Shown: positions 7,543-18,220 of the stretch, in pieces | Layout: each line of letters starts with the position of its first letter | How positions within the stretch are numbered: position 1 is the first letter of the stretch | From: Deltaproteobacteria bacterium | GTDB lineage: Bacteria > Myxococcota_A > UBA9160 > SMWR01 | NCBI GenBank assembly: GCA_019310965.1 | Contig: JAFDDG010000026.1 | Location: 1-45,071 of the forward strand | Direction: 5' to 3' | DNA length: 45,071 bases | Translations under genes and position numbers: made by a program | The notes under the pieces: model-generated | What the model was told of the DNA's origin: nothing | Databases searched by the model: none | Seen by the model: the letters and a program-made list of their open reading frames with translations, nothing else

Positions 7543-8754
7543 CTAGCGGAACGAGGCCTTCTCCGGACCGATACGCGCGGCTATCGGGGCGAGCTTCTCG
7601 GCGTCCAGGTTGTAGAACTCCACGGCGTTGCCGCTGAGCTGGGCGGTGATCTCCTCATCGGAGAGCCCGGCCATGGCCTGCAACCGCTGCTCGCTCGTGT
7701 TGGGCCAGCTCCCCTCGGGATGCGGGTAGTCGCTGCCCCACATGATGCAGTCGGCACCGATCGACTGGCCGAGCTTGCCGTCCCCGGGCGACATGCACGC
7801 GGCGCCGAGCCGGATGTTGCGGCGGAAGTAATCGCTCGGCTTCATCGAGAGGTGACTGATGTAGTCACCGAGCTTCTGGGCCTGAGGCGTCGTGTCGTAG
7901 CGCACGTCGAGCAGTCGCAGGTAGTCGGGAACCCAGTCGATGGCGCCCTCTACGATCGCGAACTTGAGCTTCGGGAAGCGCTCGAAGACTCCCCCCCAGA
8001 TCATGAAGGTGACCGAGCGGCTGGACCACCAGACCACCTCGGAGAGGTAGCAGCCCATGGCCCCCTTGAGCTCAGGGCCCTCCCCGCTCTGCATCTCCTC
8101 CATCGAGCCGAAGTAGTCCGAGACCGGCGACGGACCGATGTGCACGTGGATCGGCATGTCGAGATCCTGACAGACCTCCCAGACCGGGTCGTACTTCGGG
8201 TAGTGATAGCCCGGGAGCTTCCCCCATATCGGGGGAATGATGATCCCGCGAAGCCCGCTCTCGTGGGCGAGGCGGATCTCCCGCACGGCCTGCTCCACGT
8301 CCCACAGCATCGGAATGCACGCCAGGCCGAGCCTGCGCTCGGGGTCCAGATCCACCAGCTCGCTCAGCCAGCGGTTGTGGGCGTGACTGCCCGCCCACTG
8401 GAGCTCCGGCACCACGTTCTCGGTCGGCATGCCGAAGCCCGCGCCGAAGGGCGGTGCATTCTGCTCGGTGATGCCGTCGGGAAAGATGATCTCCACGGCG
8501 ACCCCGTCGCCGTCCATCACCTTCGTGCGTTCCGCGTGGTCCCAGGCACCGGTAAGCGCCTTCTCGTGGCCCTTGCGCCAATCCGCGTTGATGTCGGAGA
8601 TCAGGAAGCTCTCCTCCATCGTCTTCGTCGCCTTGACCTGGATGGGAAGCGCCTGGTCGAAGGCATCGCGAAACTTCGGATCCACGTAGCTGCGGTATTG
8701 CTCCGGCGGAAGTCCGGCATGACAGTCAGAAGACACGACGAGATAACGATCCAT
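7543..8754 (-). CDS. Amidohydrolase family (Amidohydro_2, TIM barrel) metal-dependent hydrolase/decarboxylase
   Basis: 403 residues. N-terminal VVSSDCHAG replaces the usual DxHxH strand-1 site with D-C-H; strand-5/6 region has DMPIHVHIG, and the C-terminal metal Asp is in MWGSDYPHPEGSWPN, the hallmark of the Amidohydro_2 (2-amino-3-carboxymuconate-6-semialdehyde decarboxylase-like) family. Members hydrolyse or decarboxylate ring-derived acids; the substrate here is unknown. AGAGGAAAC precedes the ATG. The gene is last of a three-gene operon with the Rieske oxygenase and TetR, which implies a shared catabolic pathway. A second homologue is at 22558-23658 and a C-terminal stub of another at about 26499-26606. 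Confidence 0.9.
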   Translation of the reverse strand: MDRYLVVSSDCHAGLPPEQYRSYVDPKFRDAFDQALPIQVKATKTMEESFLISDINADWRKGHEKALTGAWDHAERTKVMDGDGVAVEIIFPDGITEQNAPPFGAGFGMPTENVVPELQWAGSHAHNRWLSELVDLDPERRLGLACIPMLWDVEQAVREIRLAHESGLRGIIIPPIWGKLPGYHYPKYDPVWEVCQDLDMPIHVHIGPSPVSDYFGSMEEMQSGEGPELKGAMGCYLSEVVWWSSRSVTFMIWGGVFERFPKLKFAIVEGAIDWVPDYLRLLDVRYDTTPQAQKLGDYISHLSMKPSDYFRRNIRLGAACMSPGDGKLGQSIGADCIMWGSDYPHPEGSWPNTSEQRLQAMAGLSDEEITAQLSGNAVEFYNLDAEKLAPIAARIGPEKASFR

Positions 8755-8808
8755 GGGAGTTTCCTCTCTGGGTTGCTCGAGTTGTTGGGTGAACAGTCGC
8801 CGCGGCGC

Positions 8809-9765
8809 TCAGACGGGCTCCGAGTAGAACTGGCGCACCCACTTGCGGTAGGTGGCCAGCGGGGCATCCGCATCGCAGAGGACGGGACGTGCACGGTTGA
8901 TCATGTGCCCCCAGATGTTCGTATCGTGCATCACGCCCTGCGTGATCCCCTCCATGAACTCCGCGCCCGCCGTGTCGATGATATTGTTGGTGGCGGTCAG
9001 GAGCCAGCGCGAAACCGTGCGATTGCGCTCGATGGGTGTCGTCGAAGAGAACATCAGGAGCCCAGCACCGGGAAGGCCCTCGAAGCGTACGGCGGCCAGG
9101 CCCAGGCCCCAGCAGTCGCGCACCAGCTTGAAGGGCACCGGCCCGTCCGGAGTCTGCTTCACCACTTCGCTGATGGCCCGGTAGACCCGACCGTCATCCT
9201 CGTACTGCAGCTCCGTCGGGGGCGTCTCCAGGGCCCCGTGCACGTACACGAAGTGAACCGGGTCGTTGTTGTTCTCATTCATGTTCTGCACGTGGGTCGG
9301 CATCTCGAACTCGAAGGTGCGCGCCTCCGACCAATCGGGATCGCTGAACTCGGGCAGCTCCGGGAAATCCCACTCCGGCGGCTTCTGCTCGGCGTGGTAC
9401 CAGGCGAAGATCAGCCCGTTCTTCTCCTGCACATCCCACGAGCGCACCTGCGCCTCGTTGGGGATGCGCTCGGTGTAGGGAATGAGCGAGCACTTGCCGC
9501 TCTCGCCGTCGAACTGCCAACCGTGGAACGGACAGCGGACACCCTCACCGATCACGCGGGTGTCGTAGCCCAGGTGAGCGCCGAGGTGCGGACAATAGGC
9601 GTCGAGCAGCCGGGCCTTGCCGGAGCGCGTGCGGAAGAGCACGAAATCCTCGCCGAAAACGTGGACGGGCTTCGAGTCGCCGACGCCGAGATTCTTGCTG
9701 AACTCCACGGCAAACCAGCCATTCGGAAACGGAAGCTCTGTGTGTTCGAGTTCTCTTATTGCCAT
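8809..9765 (-). CDS. Rieske non-heme iron oxygenase, large subunit
   Basis: 318 residues. Rieske [2Fe-2S] ligands are C58-x-H60 (CPHLG) and C78-x2-H81 (CPFHGWQFD). The mononuclear iron site is in NNNDPVHFVYVHG: D168, H171, H176. The overall length and the arrangement resemble the ketosteroid 9-alpha-hydroxylase / cholesterol desaturase group of oxygenases, which act on steroid or other polycyclic substrates; that assignment is inference. A reductase is not encoded next to it. The start lies one base after the TetR stop, and the amidohydrolase follows 54 bases downstream, so the three genes form an operon. Confidence 0.92.
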   Translation of the reverse strand: MAIRELEHTELPFPNGWFAVEFSKNLGVGDSKPVHVFGEDFVLFRTRSGKARLLDAYCPHLGAHLGYDTRVIGEGVRCPFHGWQFDGESGKCSLIPYTERIPNEAQVRSWDVQEKNGLIFAWYHAEQKPPEWDFPELPEFSDPDWSEARTFEFEMPTHVQNMNENNNDPVHFVYVHGALETPPTELQYEDDGRVYRAISEVVKQTPDGPVPFKLVRDCWGLGLAAVRFEGLPGAGLLMFSSTTPIERNRTVSRWLLTATNNIIDTAGAEFMEGITQGVMHDTNIWGHMINRARPVLCDADAPLATYRKWVRQFYSEPV

Positions 9766-9766
9766 T

Positions 9767-10396
9767 TCATCGACTCCCTGTTTGAGGCGCAAGCGCCAGT
9801 GCATCGGAAAGAAAATCGGCGATCTCCCGCGCCTTGCGGTCGATCGGATAACCATCGAACTGGACCCAGTTGAGAATGAGCGTGTAGTAGCTGCCGAGGA
9901 TGATCTCGGCGAGCGTCTCGGGGTCGTGGCGTCGCGCAACATCGCCGCTGGCAAGACCATCCCGCACGATCGACGCAAACGCATTGCGCAGGCGTTGCGT
10001 CTGCCTGGGTTCGTTGCCGAGACCCTGCAGGGAGTGGATGCACTCCTTCGCCAGCTCGCGGCTCATCGGGCCGACCTGCGCCGTGTTCTTCACCACCTGA
10101 TCGAAGACGTGGCGCAGACGATCGCGGGCACAGCACTCCCGCTTGCGCGCCGTCTCGATCTCCACCAGCAGTTGATCGATCGCCAGGCAGGCCAGCTCCC
10201 GAACCGCGTGCTGCTTGCTGGGGAAGTGATTGAAGAAGGTCTTCTTGGCGATGTCCGCGCGTTCGCAGATCTCGACCACTGTCGTCGCCTCGACCCCCCG
10301 CGCGTTGAAGAGCTCGGCGGCCGCAGCGACGATCCGGCCTCGCATCTCCAGCTTGCGCCGCTCGCGTCTGGGGAGCTCTTGCAGATCTGCGGTCAC
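9767..10396 (-). CDS. TetR/AcrR family regulator of the Rieske operon
   Basis: 209 residues from a GTG start. Helix-turn-helix: RGRIVAAAAELFNARGV, then ADIAKKTFFNHFPSKQHAV (residues about 20-65), a variant of the YxxF-x-SKxxL signature with FFNHFPSK. C-terminal half is the helical effector domain ending in a WVQFDGYP stretch. Being the first gene of the operon and one base from the Rieske start, it should sense the pathway substrate and regulate its own operon. The ribosome site is weak. A direct repeat lies 29-55 bases upstream of the start. Confidence 0.9.
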   Translation of the reverse strand: MTADLQELPRRERRKLEMRGRIVAAAAELFNARGVEATTVVEICERADIAKKTFFNHFPSKQHAVRELACLAIDQLLVEIETARKRECCARDRLRHVFDQVVKNTAQVGPMSRELAKECIHSLQGLGNEPRQTQRLRNAFASIVRDGLASGDVARRHDPETLAEIILGSYYTLILNWVQFDGYPIDRKAREIADFLSDALALAPQTGSR

Positions 10397-10424
10397 CTCA
10401 ATAGGAAATCAGATCTTACACCTC

Positions 10425-10451
10425 AGTGCAAGAAGTAATTAGAAGTGCAAG
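10425..10451. promoter_or_regulatory. Direct repeat AGTGCAAG upstream of the TetR-Rieske operon
   Basis: Two identical octamers, AGTGCAAG at 10425-10432 and 10444-10451, start 19 bases apart and flank an AT-rich core (AAGTAATTAGAAGT). On the minus strand each reads CTTGCACT, so TTGCAC could also serve as a -35 element with TAAGAT just before the gene. The position fits the operator/promoter of the operon. Confidence 0.4.
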
Positions 10452-10616
10452 GACGCTCCCTGGTATATCGACGTGCCCGTGCTGGAGAAGCCATTCGGCA
10501 TTGAAGGTTTATAAAGGGTGGCAGATCGCGGCGAGGTTTCGGACGGAACCAAGAAGCCGGCGCTCCGCCGAGCCGAATCCACCCCGGCCAGACCCGACAC
10601 GGCCCGCACGACGGGG

Positions 10617-11081
10617 CTAGCCGCGCAAGAACCCGCGGGTGCCTCCGACCGCACCCACGATGGCCACGACACTGAGCGTGAGAAGAAGCCAGTGCATCCG
10701 TTGCAGCAGGCGAAAGGCGCGCTCGGAATCCCGTTTCGCCGCGGCGATGAACCGGCGATGCAGAAAGAGCGGCTCCAGCACGAAGAGAACGACCGTGAAG
10801 GCGAGCCAGACGCAGGTCATCAAGTGCACCCACCAGAACCCGGGGTCCAGGTAGCGGCTCCAAGCTTCCATGGCGTAGAGCATGTAGAGCCCCGAGCCGC
10901 CGGCGAGCACGGTCGTGACGCGAGCCTGCAGGGCAAAGCGCGACTCGAGGCGCTCGAAGAGCTCGATCTGCTGAGCACCAGCGGGCAACGCCCGGACGGC
11001 AGGAATCAGCACGGTCGTGACGAATGCAACGCCCCCGATCCAGAGGACGATGCAGAGAACGTGAACAATTCGTGCGAGCAC
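10617..11081 (-). CDS. Four-helix membrane protein, CopD/DUF2269-like
   Basis: About 154 residues from a GTG at 11081 (LARIVHVLCIVLWIGGVAF); the reading frame extends upstream without membrane character. Four hydrophobic helices at roughly 3-25, 48-70, 80-102 and 128-148, with histidines near helix ends (HVL, VHLMT, RMHW) that could bind heme, as in cytochrome b561-like and CopD-type proteins. No recognised catalytic motif. No clear ribosome site, so the start is uncertain. It is divergent from the symporter genes. Function unknown. Confidence 0.6.
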   Translation of the reverse strand: MLARIVHVLCIVLWIGGVAFVTTVLIPAVRALPAGAQQIELFERLESRFALQARVTTVLAGGSGLYMLYAMEAWSRYLDPGFWWVHLMTCVWLAFTVVLFVLEPLFLHRRFIAAAKRDSERAFRLLQRMHWLLLTLSVVAIVGAVGGTRGFLRG

Positions 11082-11233
11082 TATCGGCGGCAAGGGCGGA
11101 AGCCTACTCCAGTCCCGCCGGTCTGGGCTCGATTCCTCGCCCGCGTCCCGATGGACGGGAGCACACCGCATCGGAAGCCGCTCCGACGTTTCCGGCTGGC
11201 TGCCATGGCGATCCATCGAGTAGGCTGGCCTCG

Positions 11234-11577
11234 ATGGCCAGCGAAAATGCGAGCCTCGGCGAGTCGTTCAGCCAATCTCCCGGCGCCCGGGCCTGCATCG
11301 CCCGCTACTGGCGTCGCAACGTCGCCCTCATGGCCGGGCTGCTCTGCGTCTGGGCGGCCGCCAGCCTGGGCTGCGGCGTGCTCTTTGCCGATTCTCTCAA
11401 CGCACTGCGACTGGGCGGCTTTCCGCTGGGCTTCTGGTTCGCCCAGCAGGGCAGCATCCTGATCTTCGTCGTGCTGGTCCTCGTCTACGCGCTGCGCATG
11501 AGGACGCTCGACCGCGAGCACCACGCCGAGCTCGAGGCCCTGGCGAGCGATCGATCCAGCGAGGCATCCGGGCCACG

Positions 11578-11581
<4 letters not shown>
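11234..11581 (+). CDS. DUF4212 small subunit of a sodium:solute symporter
   Basis: 115 residues. Two membrane helices (NVALMAGLLCVWAAASLGCG and LIFVVLVLVYALRM) with the conserved LGGFPLGFWFAQQGS loop between them, the signature of the DUF4212 family that always pairs with VC2705-type symporters. Its stop overlaps the start of the symporter gene (ATGA), indicating translational coupling. The ATG at 11234 directly precedes the conserved region; its ribosome site is weak. Confidence 0.88.
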
Positions 11582-13410
<1,829 letters not shown>

Positions 13411-13419
13411 GAGCCAGCG

Positions 13420-14337
13420 ATGCTAGAAGGCCAGCGCATTCTCGTAACCGGTGCAACCGGTCAGGTCGCCCGCACGCTTGCAGAGCAGCTCGAGCCAAAC
13501 AACGAGGTTTGGGCGGCGGCGCGCTTCACTGACGAGAAGGCCAGGCAGGAGCTCGAGCAGAGGGGCATCCGGACCGTCTTCTTCTCCATGGGGGACGAGG
13601 ACCTCTCGGGCCTGCCCGACGTCGACTACGTGTTCCACGCCGGAGCCAACACGGATCCGCAGACGCCCGAGATCGGGATGCTGCACAACGCCGAAGGGTC
13701 GGGCTTCCTGATGCAGCGCTACCGCGACGCGAAGGCCTTTCTGCACATATCGTCCTCGTCGGTCTACCGGGTGTCCCCGAGCGCGTGTGAGCCCACGCGC
13801 GAGGACCACGAGCTCGGAGGCCACGCCGGCTACTCGCCGCACTACGCGATGAGCAAGCTCGCGGCGGAGGCGGTCGTTCGCTTCCAGGCGCGGGCGCTCT
13901 CGCTCCCGACGCTCATCGCACGACTCGACGCGGCCTACGGAAGGTGCAGCCATGGCGGCGTGCCAATGATTCTTTACGAGATGATGAAGGCGGGGATGAG
14001 CTACACGCGGGCGGAATCCGGCGACAGCTACTGCTCCCTGATTCACGAGGACGACATCGCCGAGCAGGTCCAGAACCTGATCCTCGAAGCCCACGTGCCG
14101 GCACGGATCGTCAACCTCGGCGGCGACGAGGTCGCCTCGGTCGAAGAGATCATCGCCTACCTCGAAGAGCTGACCGGTCTCAGAATGACGATCGAGACCG
14201 CCGAGCAGGCGTCGTGGACGATGAAGATCCTCGACAACACGCTGCGCAAGCAACTCGGTGGCCCCTGCAAGGTGAGCTGGAAGGATGGCGTGCGCCGCTC
14301 ACTCGCGGCGCGTCATCCCGACGCGATCATCGACTGA
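13420..14337 (+). CDS. NAD-dependent epimerase/dehydratase family protein
   Basis: 305 residues. Rossmann NAD(P) motif TGATGQVA at residues 10-17; catalytic Y142-x3-K146 in HYAMSK; SSSSVY precedes it as the conserved Ser strand. This is an extended SDR; members modify nucleotide sugars or reduce carbonyls, and I cannot say which. GGAG-CCAGCG is the ribosome site, 9 bases after the symporter stop, so it may share that transcript. Confidence 0.88.
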   Translation: MLEGQRILVTGATGQVARTLAEQLEPNNEVWAAARFTDEKARQELEQRGIRTVFFSMGDEDLSGLPDVDYVFHAGANTDPQTPEIGMLHNAEGSGFLMQRYRDAKAFLHISSSSVYRVSPSACEPTREDHELGGHAGYSPHYAMSKLAAEAVVRFQARALSLPTLIARLDAAYGRCSHGGVPMILYEMMKAGMSYTRAESGDSYCSLIHEDDIAEQVQNLILEAHVPARIVNLGGDEVASVEEIIAYLEELTGLRMTIETAEQASWTMKILDNTLRKQLGGPCKVSWKDGVRRSLAARHPDAIID

Positions 14338-14360
14338 GCCGGTCGAAGAGGCGCCCCGAA

Positions 14361-14389
14361 TTGACAGGCGCGAAACCGGGACGTCAGAC
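14361..14389 (+). promoter_or_regulatory. Candidate sigma-70 promoter before the first sulfotransferase
   Basis: A perfect -35 hexamer TTGACA (14361-14366), then a 17-base spacer and a poor -10 (TCAGAC, or CAGACT with 18 bases). It sits about 30 bases before the sulfotransferase start. Moderate to low confidence because of the -10. Confidence 0.3.
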
Positions 14390-14420
14390 TGGCAGCCCCA
14401 AGCCCGCGGAGGAAGCGGCC

Positions 14421-15572
14421 GTGCCCGGCGTGATGGACATCGCTGACGAGACCCCGCTGCCGGAATGCGAGGCGGCGCTCCATGAGGCGGCCAAGCAGGC
14501 CACGGGCTACTCGGACCTCGGGCCGAACGAGTACCGGGAGGGGCTACGAGTACTGCTGCAGGCCTGCGAAGAAGAGTCGAACCTGACGCCACTCGGCCGC
14601 CTCGTGATCAAAGGCCAGGTTCTCGCCGGCCTGCAGGGTCGACTTCATTCCGAGGCGGGCTTCGAACGCCACCCGGACATCCTGACCGCGCCCATCGAAC
14701 GTCCGCTCCTCATCATCGGCATGCCGCGCACGGCGTCGACGGCACTGCAGCGCATGCTCGCGCGCGACCCGGCTCTGCAGGGACTCGAGATGTGGCTGGC
14801 CGAGTCGCCCATGCCGCGGCCACCGCGCGAAGAGTGGCCCGGAATCCCCGCGTTCGCGGAGTGCGATGCCAGAACGCGCGCCATCTACGAGGCCACGCCG
14901 GAGATGCGGGCCATCCACGACATGGATGCCGGCGAGGTCGACGAGTGTTGGCATCTGTTCCGACAGAGCTTTGGCAGCGTAACCTTCGAGTGCAGCTTCA
15001 GGGTTCCCAGCTATTCCCGCTGGTGGGCCGCCGCGGACATGGGGCCCGCCTACCGCCGCTATCGCCGCAACCTGCAGCTGATCGGACAACGCGAACCCGG
15101 CCGGCGTTGGCTGCTCAAGGACGCCACCCACATGTTCCACCTCGAGCGCTTCTTCGAGGCCTTCCCGGACGCCTGCGTGGTGACCACCATGCGCGATCCG
15201 GTGAAGATGATTCCCTCCGTGACGAGCCTGACCGCCGTGGGCATGCGCGCCGTGGTGACAGACTTCGATCCCTTTGTACTCGGCCGTGCCCAGCTCGAGC
15301 TGTGGACCCGGGGCCTCGCACAGATCGAGCGGGTGTGCGGCGGGCTGCCGCCCGAGCGCTTCTACCGAATGGCCTTCGACGACTTCCAGTCCGATCCCCT
15401 CGCGGAGGTGCGCCGCATCTACGAGCGCTTCGGCTTCGAGCTATCGCTCGAGGCCGAGACGGCCATGCGCGGGTGGCGCGCAGCAAACCAACGAGGCCGC
15501 CACGGCATGCACGACTACTCTCCCGAGGAATTCGGGCTGACCGCCGAAGAAATCCGCGCCGCCTTCGCCTGA
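14421..15572 (+). CDS. Sulfotransferase family protein (Sulfotransfer_3 type), copy 1
   Basis: 383 residues from GTG 14421, chosen because GGAGGAAG lies 5 bases upstream; an ATG four codons later is in frame. The PAPS 5'-phosphosulfate loop is GMPRTASTALQ (residues 100-110), with TAST where most relatives have TGTT. The 3'-phosphate site is MRDPVKMIPS (R258, S266). Such enzymes move sulfate from PAPS to hydroxyls or amines; acceptor unknown. The downstream convergent neighbour is a DUF1214-like gene, the same partner as in the second sulfotransferase locus at 35049-37575, which argues for a functional link. Confidence 0.88.
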   Translation: MPGVMDIADETPLPECEAALHEAAKQATGYSDLGPNEYREGLRVLLQACEEESNLTPLGRLVIKGQVLAGLQGRLHSEAGFERHPDILTAPIERPLLIIGMPRTASTALQRMLARDPALQGLEMWLAESPMPRPPREEWPGIPAFAECDARTRAIYEATPEMRAIHDMDAGEVDECWHLFRQSFGSVTFECSFRVPSYSRWWAAADMGPAYRRYRRNLQLIGQREPGRRWLLKDATHMFHLERFFEAFPDACVVTTMRDPVKMIPSVTSLTAVGMRAVVTDFDPFVLGRAQLELWTRGLAQIERVCGGLPPERFYRMAFDDFQSDPLAEVRRIYERFGFELSLEAETAMRGWRAANQRGRHGMHDYSPEEFGLTAEEIRAAFA

Positions 15573-15577
15573 GGCGC

Positions 15578-15591
15578 CCCGGCAAGCCGGG
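15578..15591. terminator. Short hairpin between convergent genes
   Basis: CCCGGC-AA-GCCGGG, a 6-base perfect inverted repeat in the 36-base gap between the converging sulfotransferase and DUF1214-like genes. There is no T-run, so it is at best a weak bidirectional stop. Confidence 0.3.
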
Positions 15592-15608
15592 CCGCCGGGA
15601 ACGACCCC

Positions 15609-16697
15609 TCAGCCGAGCGACGAGATGGGCACCACCTGCGTTTGCGCCTCGGGGATCTTCTCGGCGCCCACCCAGCGCAACGCCAGCGCCCCGCGCACAT
15701 GACCCGCCGTGTCGAGCCAATTCGGGACACCCGGGTCGCGCCCCGCCACGACGATGCGCACGTGGCCGTCGGCGTCCGCAACGGCGGTCTCCTGGTTCAC
15801 GTGCGTCTGCAGGCTCATGAAGTCGAGCGACTCCAGCCAGTGGTTGCCGATCTGCAGGTTCCAGTAGTCACAGGCGGGCGGGTCGAGGTCGATCACGAAT
15901 GCCTCGTCTGCGCCGATTTCCCAGTAGCTGTAGTTGTAGCTGGTATTGGGATCACCCTGGGCCGCGGCGAGGAACTGCGGAGCGATCGGACGGATCTCGT
16001 GCGTGTGCTCCTGGAACGACGCCGTCCAGGCGAGGAACTGCGAGATCGTCCCGCCGAGAACGAGCCCGGCTCGGTCGAGCGCACGGGAGAAGCGCGCCGG
16101 ATCCAGCGGCTGCGCCGGCTGCAGCTTGCCGAGCCGCTCGAGTTCGAGCGGCGCCTGGCGCTGCTCCGCACGGCGCAACAACGTCTGCCGAGCATTCAGG
16201 GAGTTCGTCTCGGGTCCCATCCGGAGCCAGTTGACCGGATGTTCCCGCTGGCTGATGGTGATCTCGAAGTGGCCGTCCGCATCGAGCTCGAGCGCCTGGC
16301 TCTCGAGGTGACCATCGCGCACCAGGCCCTTCTCCGTGCCCAGCGCCCCCGAAAACGTGCCGAAGCCGATCATCTGGGCATCGCCGAGCTCGCCGCGCAG
16401 CGTGTAGGTCGCCCCGGGATCGAGACTGGCCCCACAGTAGACGTAGTCTGGATTGTCGAGGCCGATCTTGGGCGACTCGGCGTGTCCGAGCGCCATGCGA
16501 GCGGGCTGATGCGTCTCGGTCGCATTGCGCAGGAAGGTCCGCGCGAGCCGGCTCACATAACGAAGACCCTCCGCACGATCGAAGGGATCGTCGGGCGCCG
16601 CATCCAATACCTTGTGCCCCGCTTCCTTCAGACGCTCACAGAAGTCGTCCCACACTCGTCCATCGGAAATGCGTTCGACCGCTTCTTCTTCGCTCAT
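15609..16697 (-). CDS. DUF1214-like protein, copy 1
   Basis: 362 residues, no signal peptide. An N-terminal helical segment (EAVERISDGRVWDDFCERLK), a beta-rich middle (LDPGATYTLRGELGDAQM), and a C-terminal domain with WNLQIGNHWLESLDF, then the conserved GRDPGVPNWLDTAGH. These C-terminal elements match the DUF1214 family, whose function is unknown. A clear homologue at 36364-37575 keeps RDPGVPNWLDTEGH and WWFESLEY. AGGAGTGGGGA is the ribosome site. It converges on a sulfotransferase, as its paralogue follows one, so both may handle the same class of compound. Confidence 0.8.
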   Translation of the reverse strand: MSEEEAVERISDGRVWDDFCERLKEAGHKVLDAAPDDPFDRAEGLRYVSRLARTFLRNATETHQPARMALGHAESPKIGLDNPDYVYCGASLDPGATYTLRGELGDAQMIGFGTFSGALGTEKGLVRDGHLESQALELDADGHFEITISQREHPVNWLRMGPETNSLNARQTLLRRAEQRQAPLELERLGKLQPAQPLDPARFSRALDRAGLVLGGTISQFLAWTASFQEHTHEIRPIAPQFLAAAQGDPNTSYNYSYWEIGADEAFVIDLDPPACDYWNLQIGNHWLESLDFMSLQTHVNQETAVADADGHVRIVVAGRDPGVPNWLDTAGHVRGALALRWVGAEKIPEAQTQVVPISSLG

Positions 16698-16832
16698 TCC
16701 CCACTCCTGATCTCGGCGACATGCGTTCAGCCCTGATCGAGACGCAGAGTGAACTCACCCATTGCATTCGTCAATGACTTCACGCCCTGCCCCAGCGGCG
16801 GCGGGGCTCATCCGCCCGTGAAGGGGGCAGAG

Positions 16833-17576
16833 TTACAGGCGCTGAATCCAACCTCCGTCCGCGGTAACGGTCTGACCCGTGATGAAGCCGGCGTCGTCCG
16901 AGGCCAGGAACATCACGGTGCCCACCATCTCGGAGTACTTTCCCTTTCGCGGAATGATCTGGTTGCTCAGCACGGTGGCGTGGATCTCCTTCGCCAGGCG
17001 CGCGGTCGTGGCCTCGGTATCGACGAGGCCCGGTGCAATGCCCACGACCCGGATGCCTTCGGGCCCGAGCTCGCGTGCGAGCGAGGTGGTCAGGCCGTTG
17101 AGCGCCAGCTTCGTGATCGAGTAGGCGCCCACGCCGAGGTAGGCGGAGTTCGACGACTGGTTCACGACGACCCCCTGGGACCGCGCGAGGCTCGGGCGGC
17201 AGGCGCGCACGCAGCCGAGCTGGCCGAGCACGTTGACCTCGAAGATCTCCCGCCACTTCTCGAAGTCGAGCGCGATGCACTCGTTGTAATCGCCGAGATG
17301 CAGCCCCGCGTTGTTCACGAGTACGTCCACCCCGCCGTGCTCCTCCTCGACGCGCGCGACCGCAGAAACGATCCCCGCCTCGTCGGTGATGTCCACGCCG
17401 ACGCCGAACACGCTCCCACCCGCCTGCCGAATGCCCTTCGCCGCCGCCTCGACCCCTTCGGCATTGCGATCGAAGAGCGCCACGCGAGCGCCCTCGGCGG
17501 CAAAGGCGTCCGCATACGCCCTCCCCATACCCTGGGCAGCACCGGTCACGATCACGCTCTTGTTCTGGAATCGCAT
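16833..17576 (-). CDS. Short-chain dehydrogenase/reductase (SDR)
   Basis: 247 residues, classical SDR length. Cofactor motif TGAAQGMG (11-18), D36 after the second strand (LFDRN) favouring NAD(H), NNAG at 88-91, catalytic Ser within NQSSNS (about 139-144), Y152 and K156 in YSITK, and the C-terminal FITGQTVTADGG. AGAGGAGG lies directly before the ATG. Substrate unknown; a secondary alcohol/ketone step of the surrounding catabolic genes is likely. Divergent from the VOC gene, with a 185-base gap holding both promoters. Confidence 0.92.
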   Translation of the reverse strand: MRFQNKSVIVTGAAQGMGRAYADAFAAEGARVALFDRNAEGVEAAAKGIRQAGGSVFGVGVDITDEAGIVSAVARVEEEHGGVDVLVNNAGLHLGDYNECIALDFEKWREIFEVNVLGQLGCVRACRPSLARSQGVVVNQSSNSAYLGVGAYSITKLALNGLTTSLARELGPEGIRVVGIAPGLVDTEATTARLAKEIHATVLSNQIIPRKGKYSEMVGTVMFLASDDAGFITGQTVTADGGWIQRL

Positions 17577-17761
17577 GGTCACCTCCTCTGGGCCCTCCGA
17601 CCGTCGGGCCATCGTGCCTGCGATCGCGGCGCCACACCACCTCGTCGGCTCCGCCCACCGGCCCGACGCCGCGTCCATCCGACAACGGCGACCCTTTGAG
17701 GCATCCCCGACGGTCACATAGAATCGCGCCTTCCGGTCCCGCTCACCGCCAAGGAGCGCCG

Positions 17762-18217
17762 ATGCCCGTAGTCGGATTCGATCATGTCGCCATTCCCGCA
17801 GGAGACCCGGAGGCGCTGCTCGCCTTCTACAAGAAGCTGGGCTTCGGCACGCTCTACGAGGAAGAGTGGCGGGCCGGAGACTACCCGGTCTTTGCCATCC
17901 AGATCGGCGAGAACGCGAGGCTGGGCTTTCTCGGGCCGGCGCTCTGGCAGGATCCCGACTTCGACTTCCGGGGCCAGACGGCGCGCCCGGGCTGCGGAGA
18001 CATCTGCTTCTTGTTCGAAGGCACGATCGAAGAAGCGGAGACCCTGCTTCGCGAAGCCGGCGCCGAGATCGCCTACGGACCCTTCGACCAACGTGGCGGT
18101 GCGGATCGTGGACAGCGTGAGGGAACCAGCGTCTACACCCGAGATCCGGACGGCAACCTGATCGAGTTCATGACCTACCCGGCGGCTGGACTCGGCCCCT
18201 GGAAGGGCAAATCGTAG
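17762..18217 (+). CDS. VOC (glyoxalase/bleomycin resistance/dioxygenase) superfamily protein
   Basis: 151 residues with the paired beta-alpha-beta-beta-beta fold: FDHVAIPAGDPEALLAFYKK at the start (metal His8) and the final strand DPDGNLIEF (metal Glu). AAGGAGCG precedes the ATG. The superfamily includes isomerases, lyases and resistance proteins; the specific reaction is not evident. Confidence 0.88.
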   Translation: MPVVGFDHVAIPAGDPEALLAFYKKLGFGTLYEEEWRAGDYPVFAIQIGENARLGFLGPALWQDPDFDFRGQTARPGCGDICFLFEGTIEEAETLLREAGAEIAYGPFDQRGGADRGQREGTSVYTRDPDGNLIEFMTYPAAGLGPWKGKS

Positions 18218-18220
18218 AGA

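Noticed and set aside
7477..9873. A 798-codon plus-strand frame across the amidohydrolase and Rieske genes
   Set aside because: Same reason: composition is that of a shadow frame, and both opposite-strand genes have full catalytic motifs.
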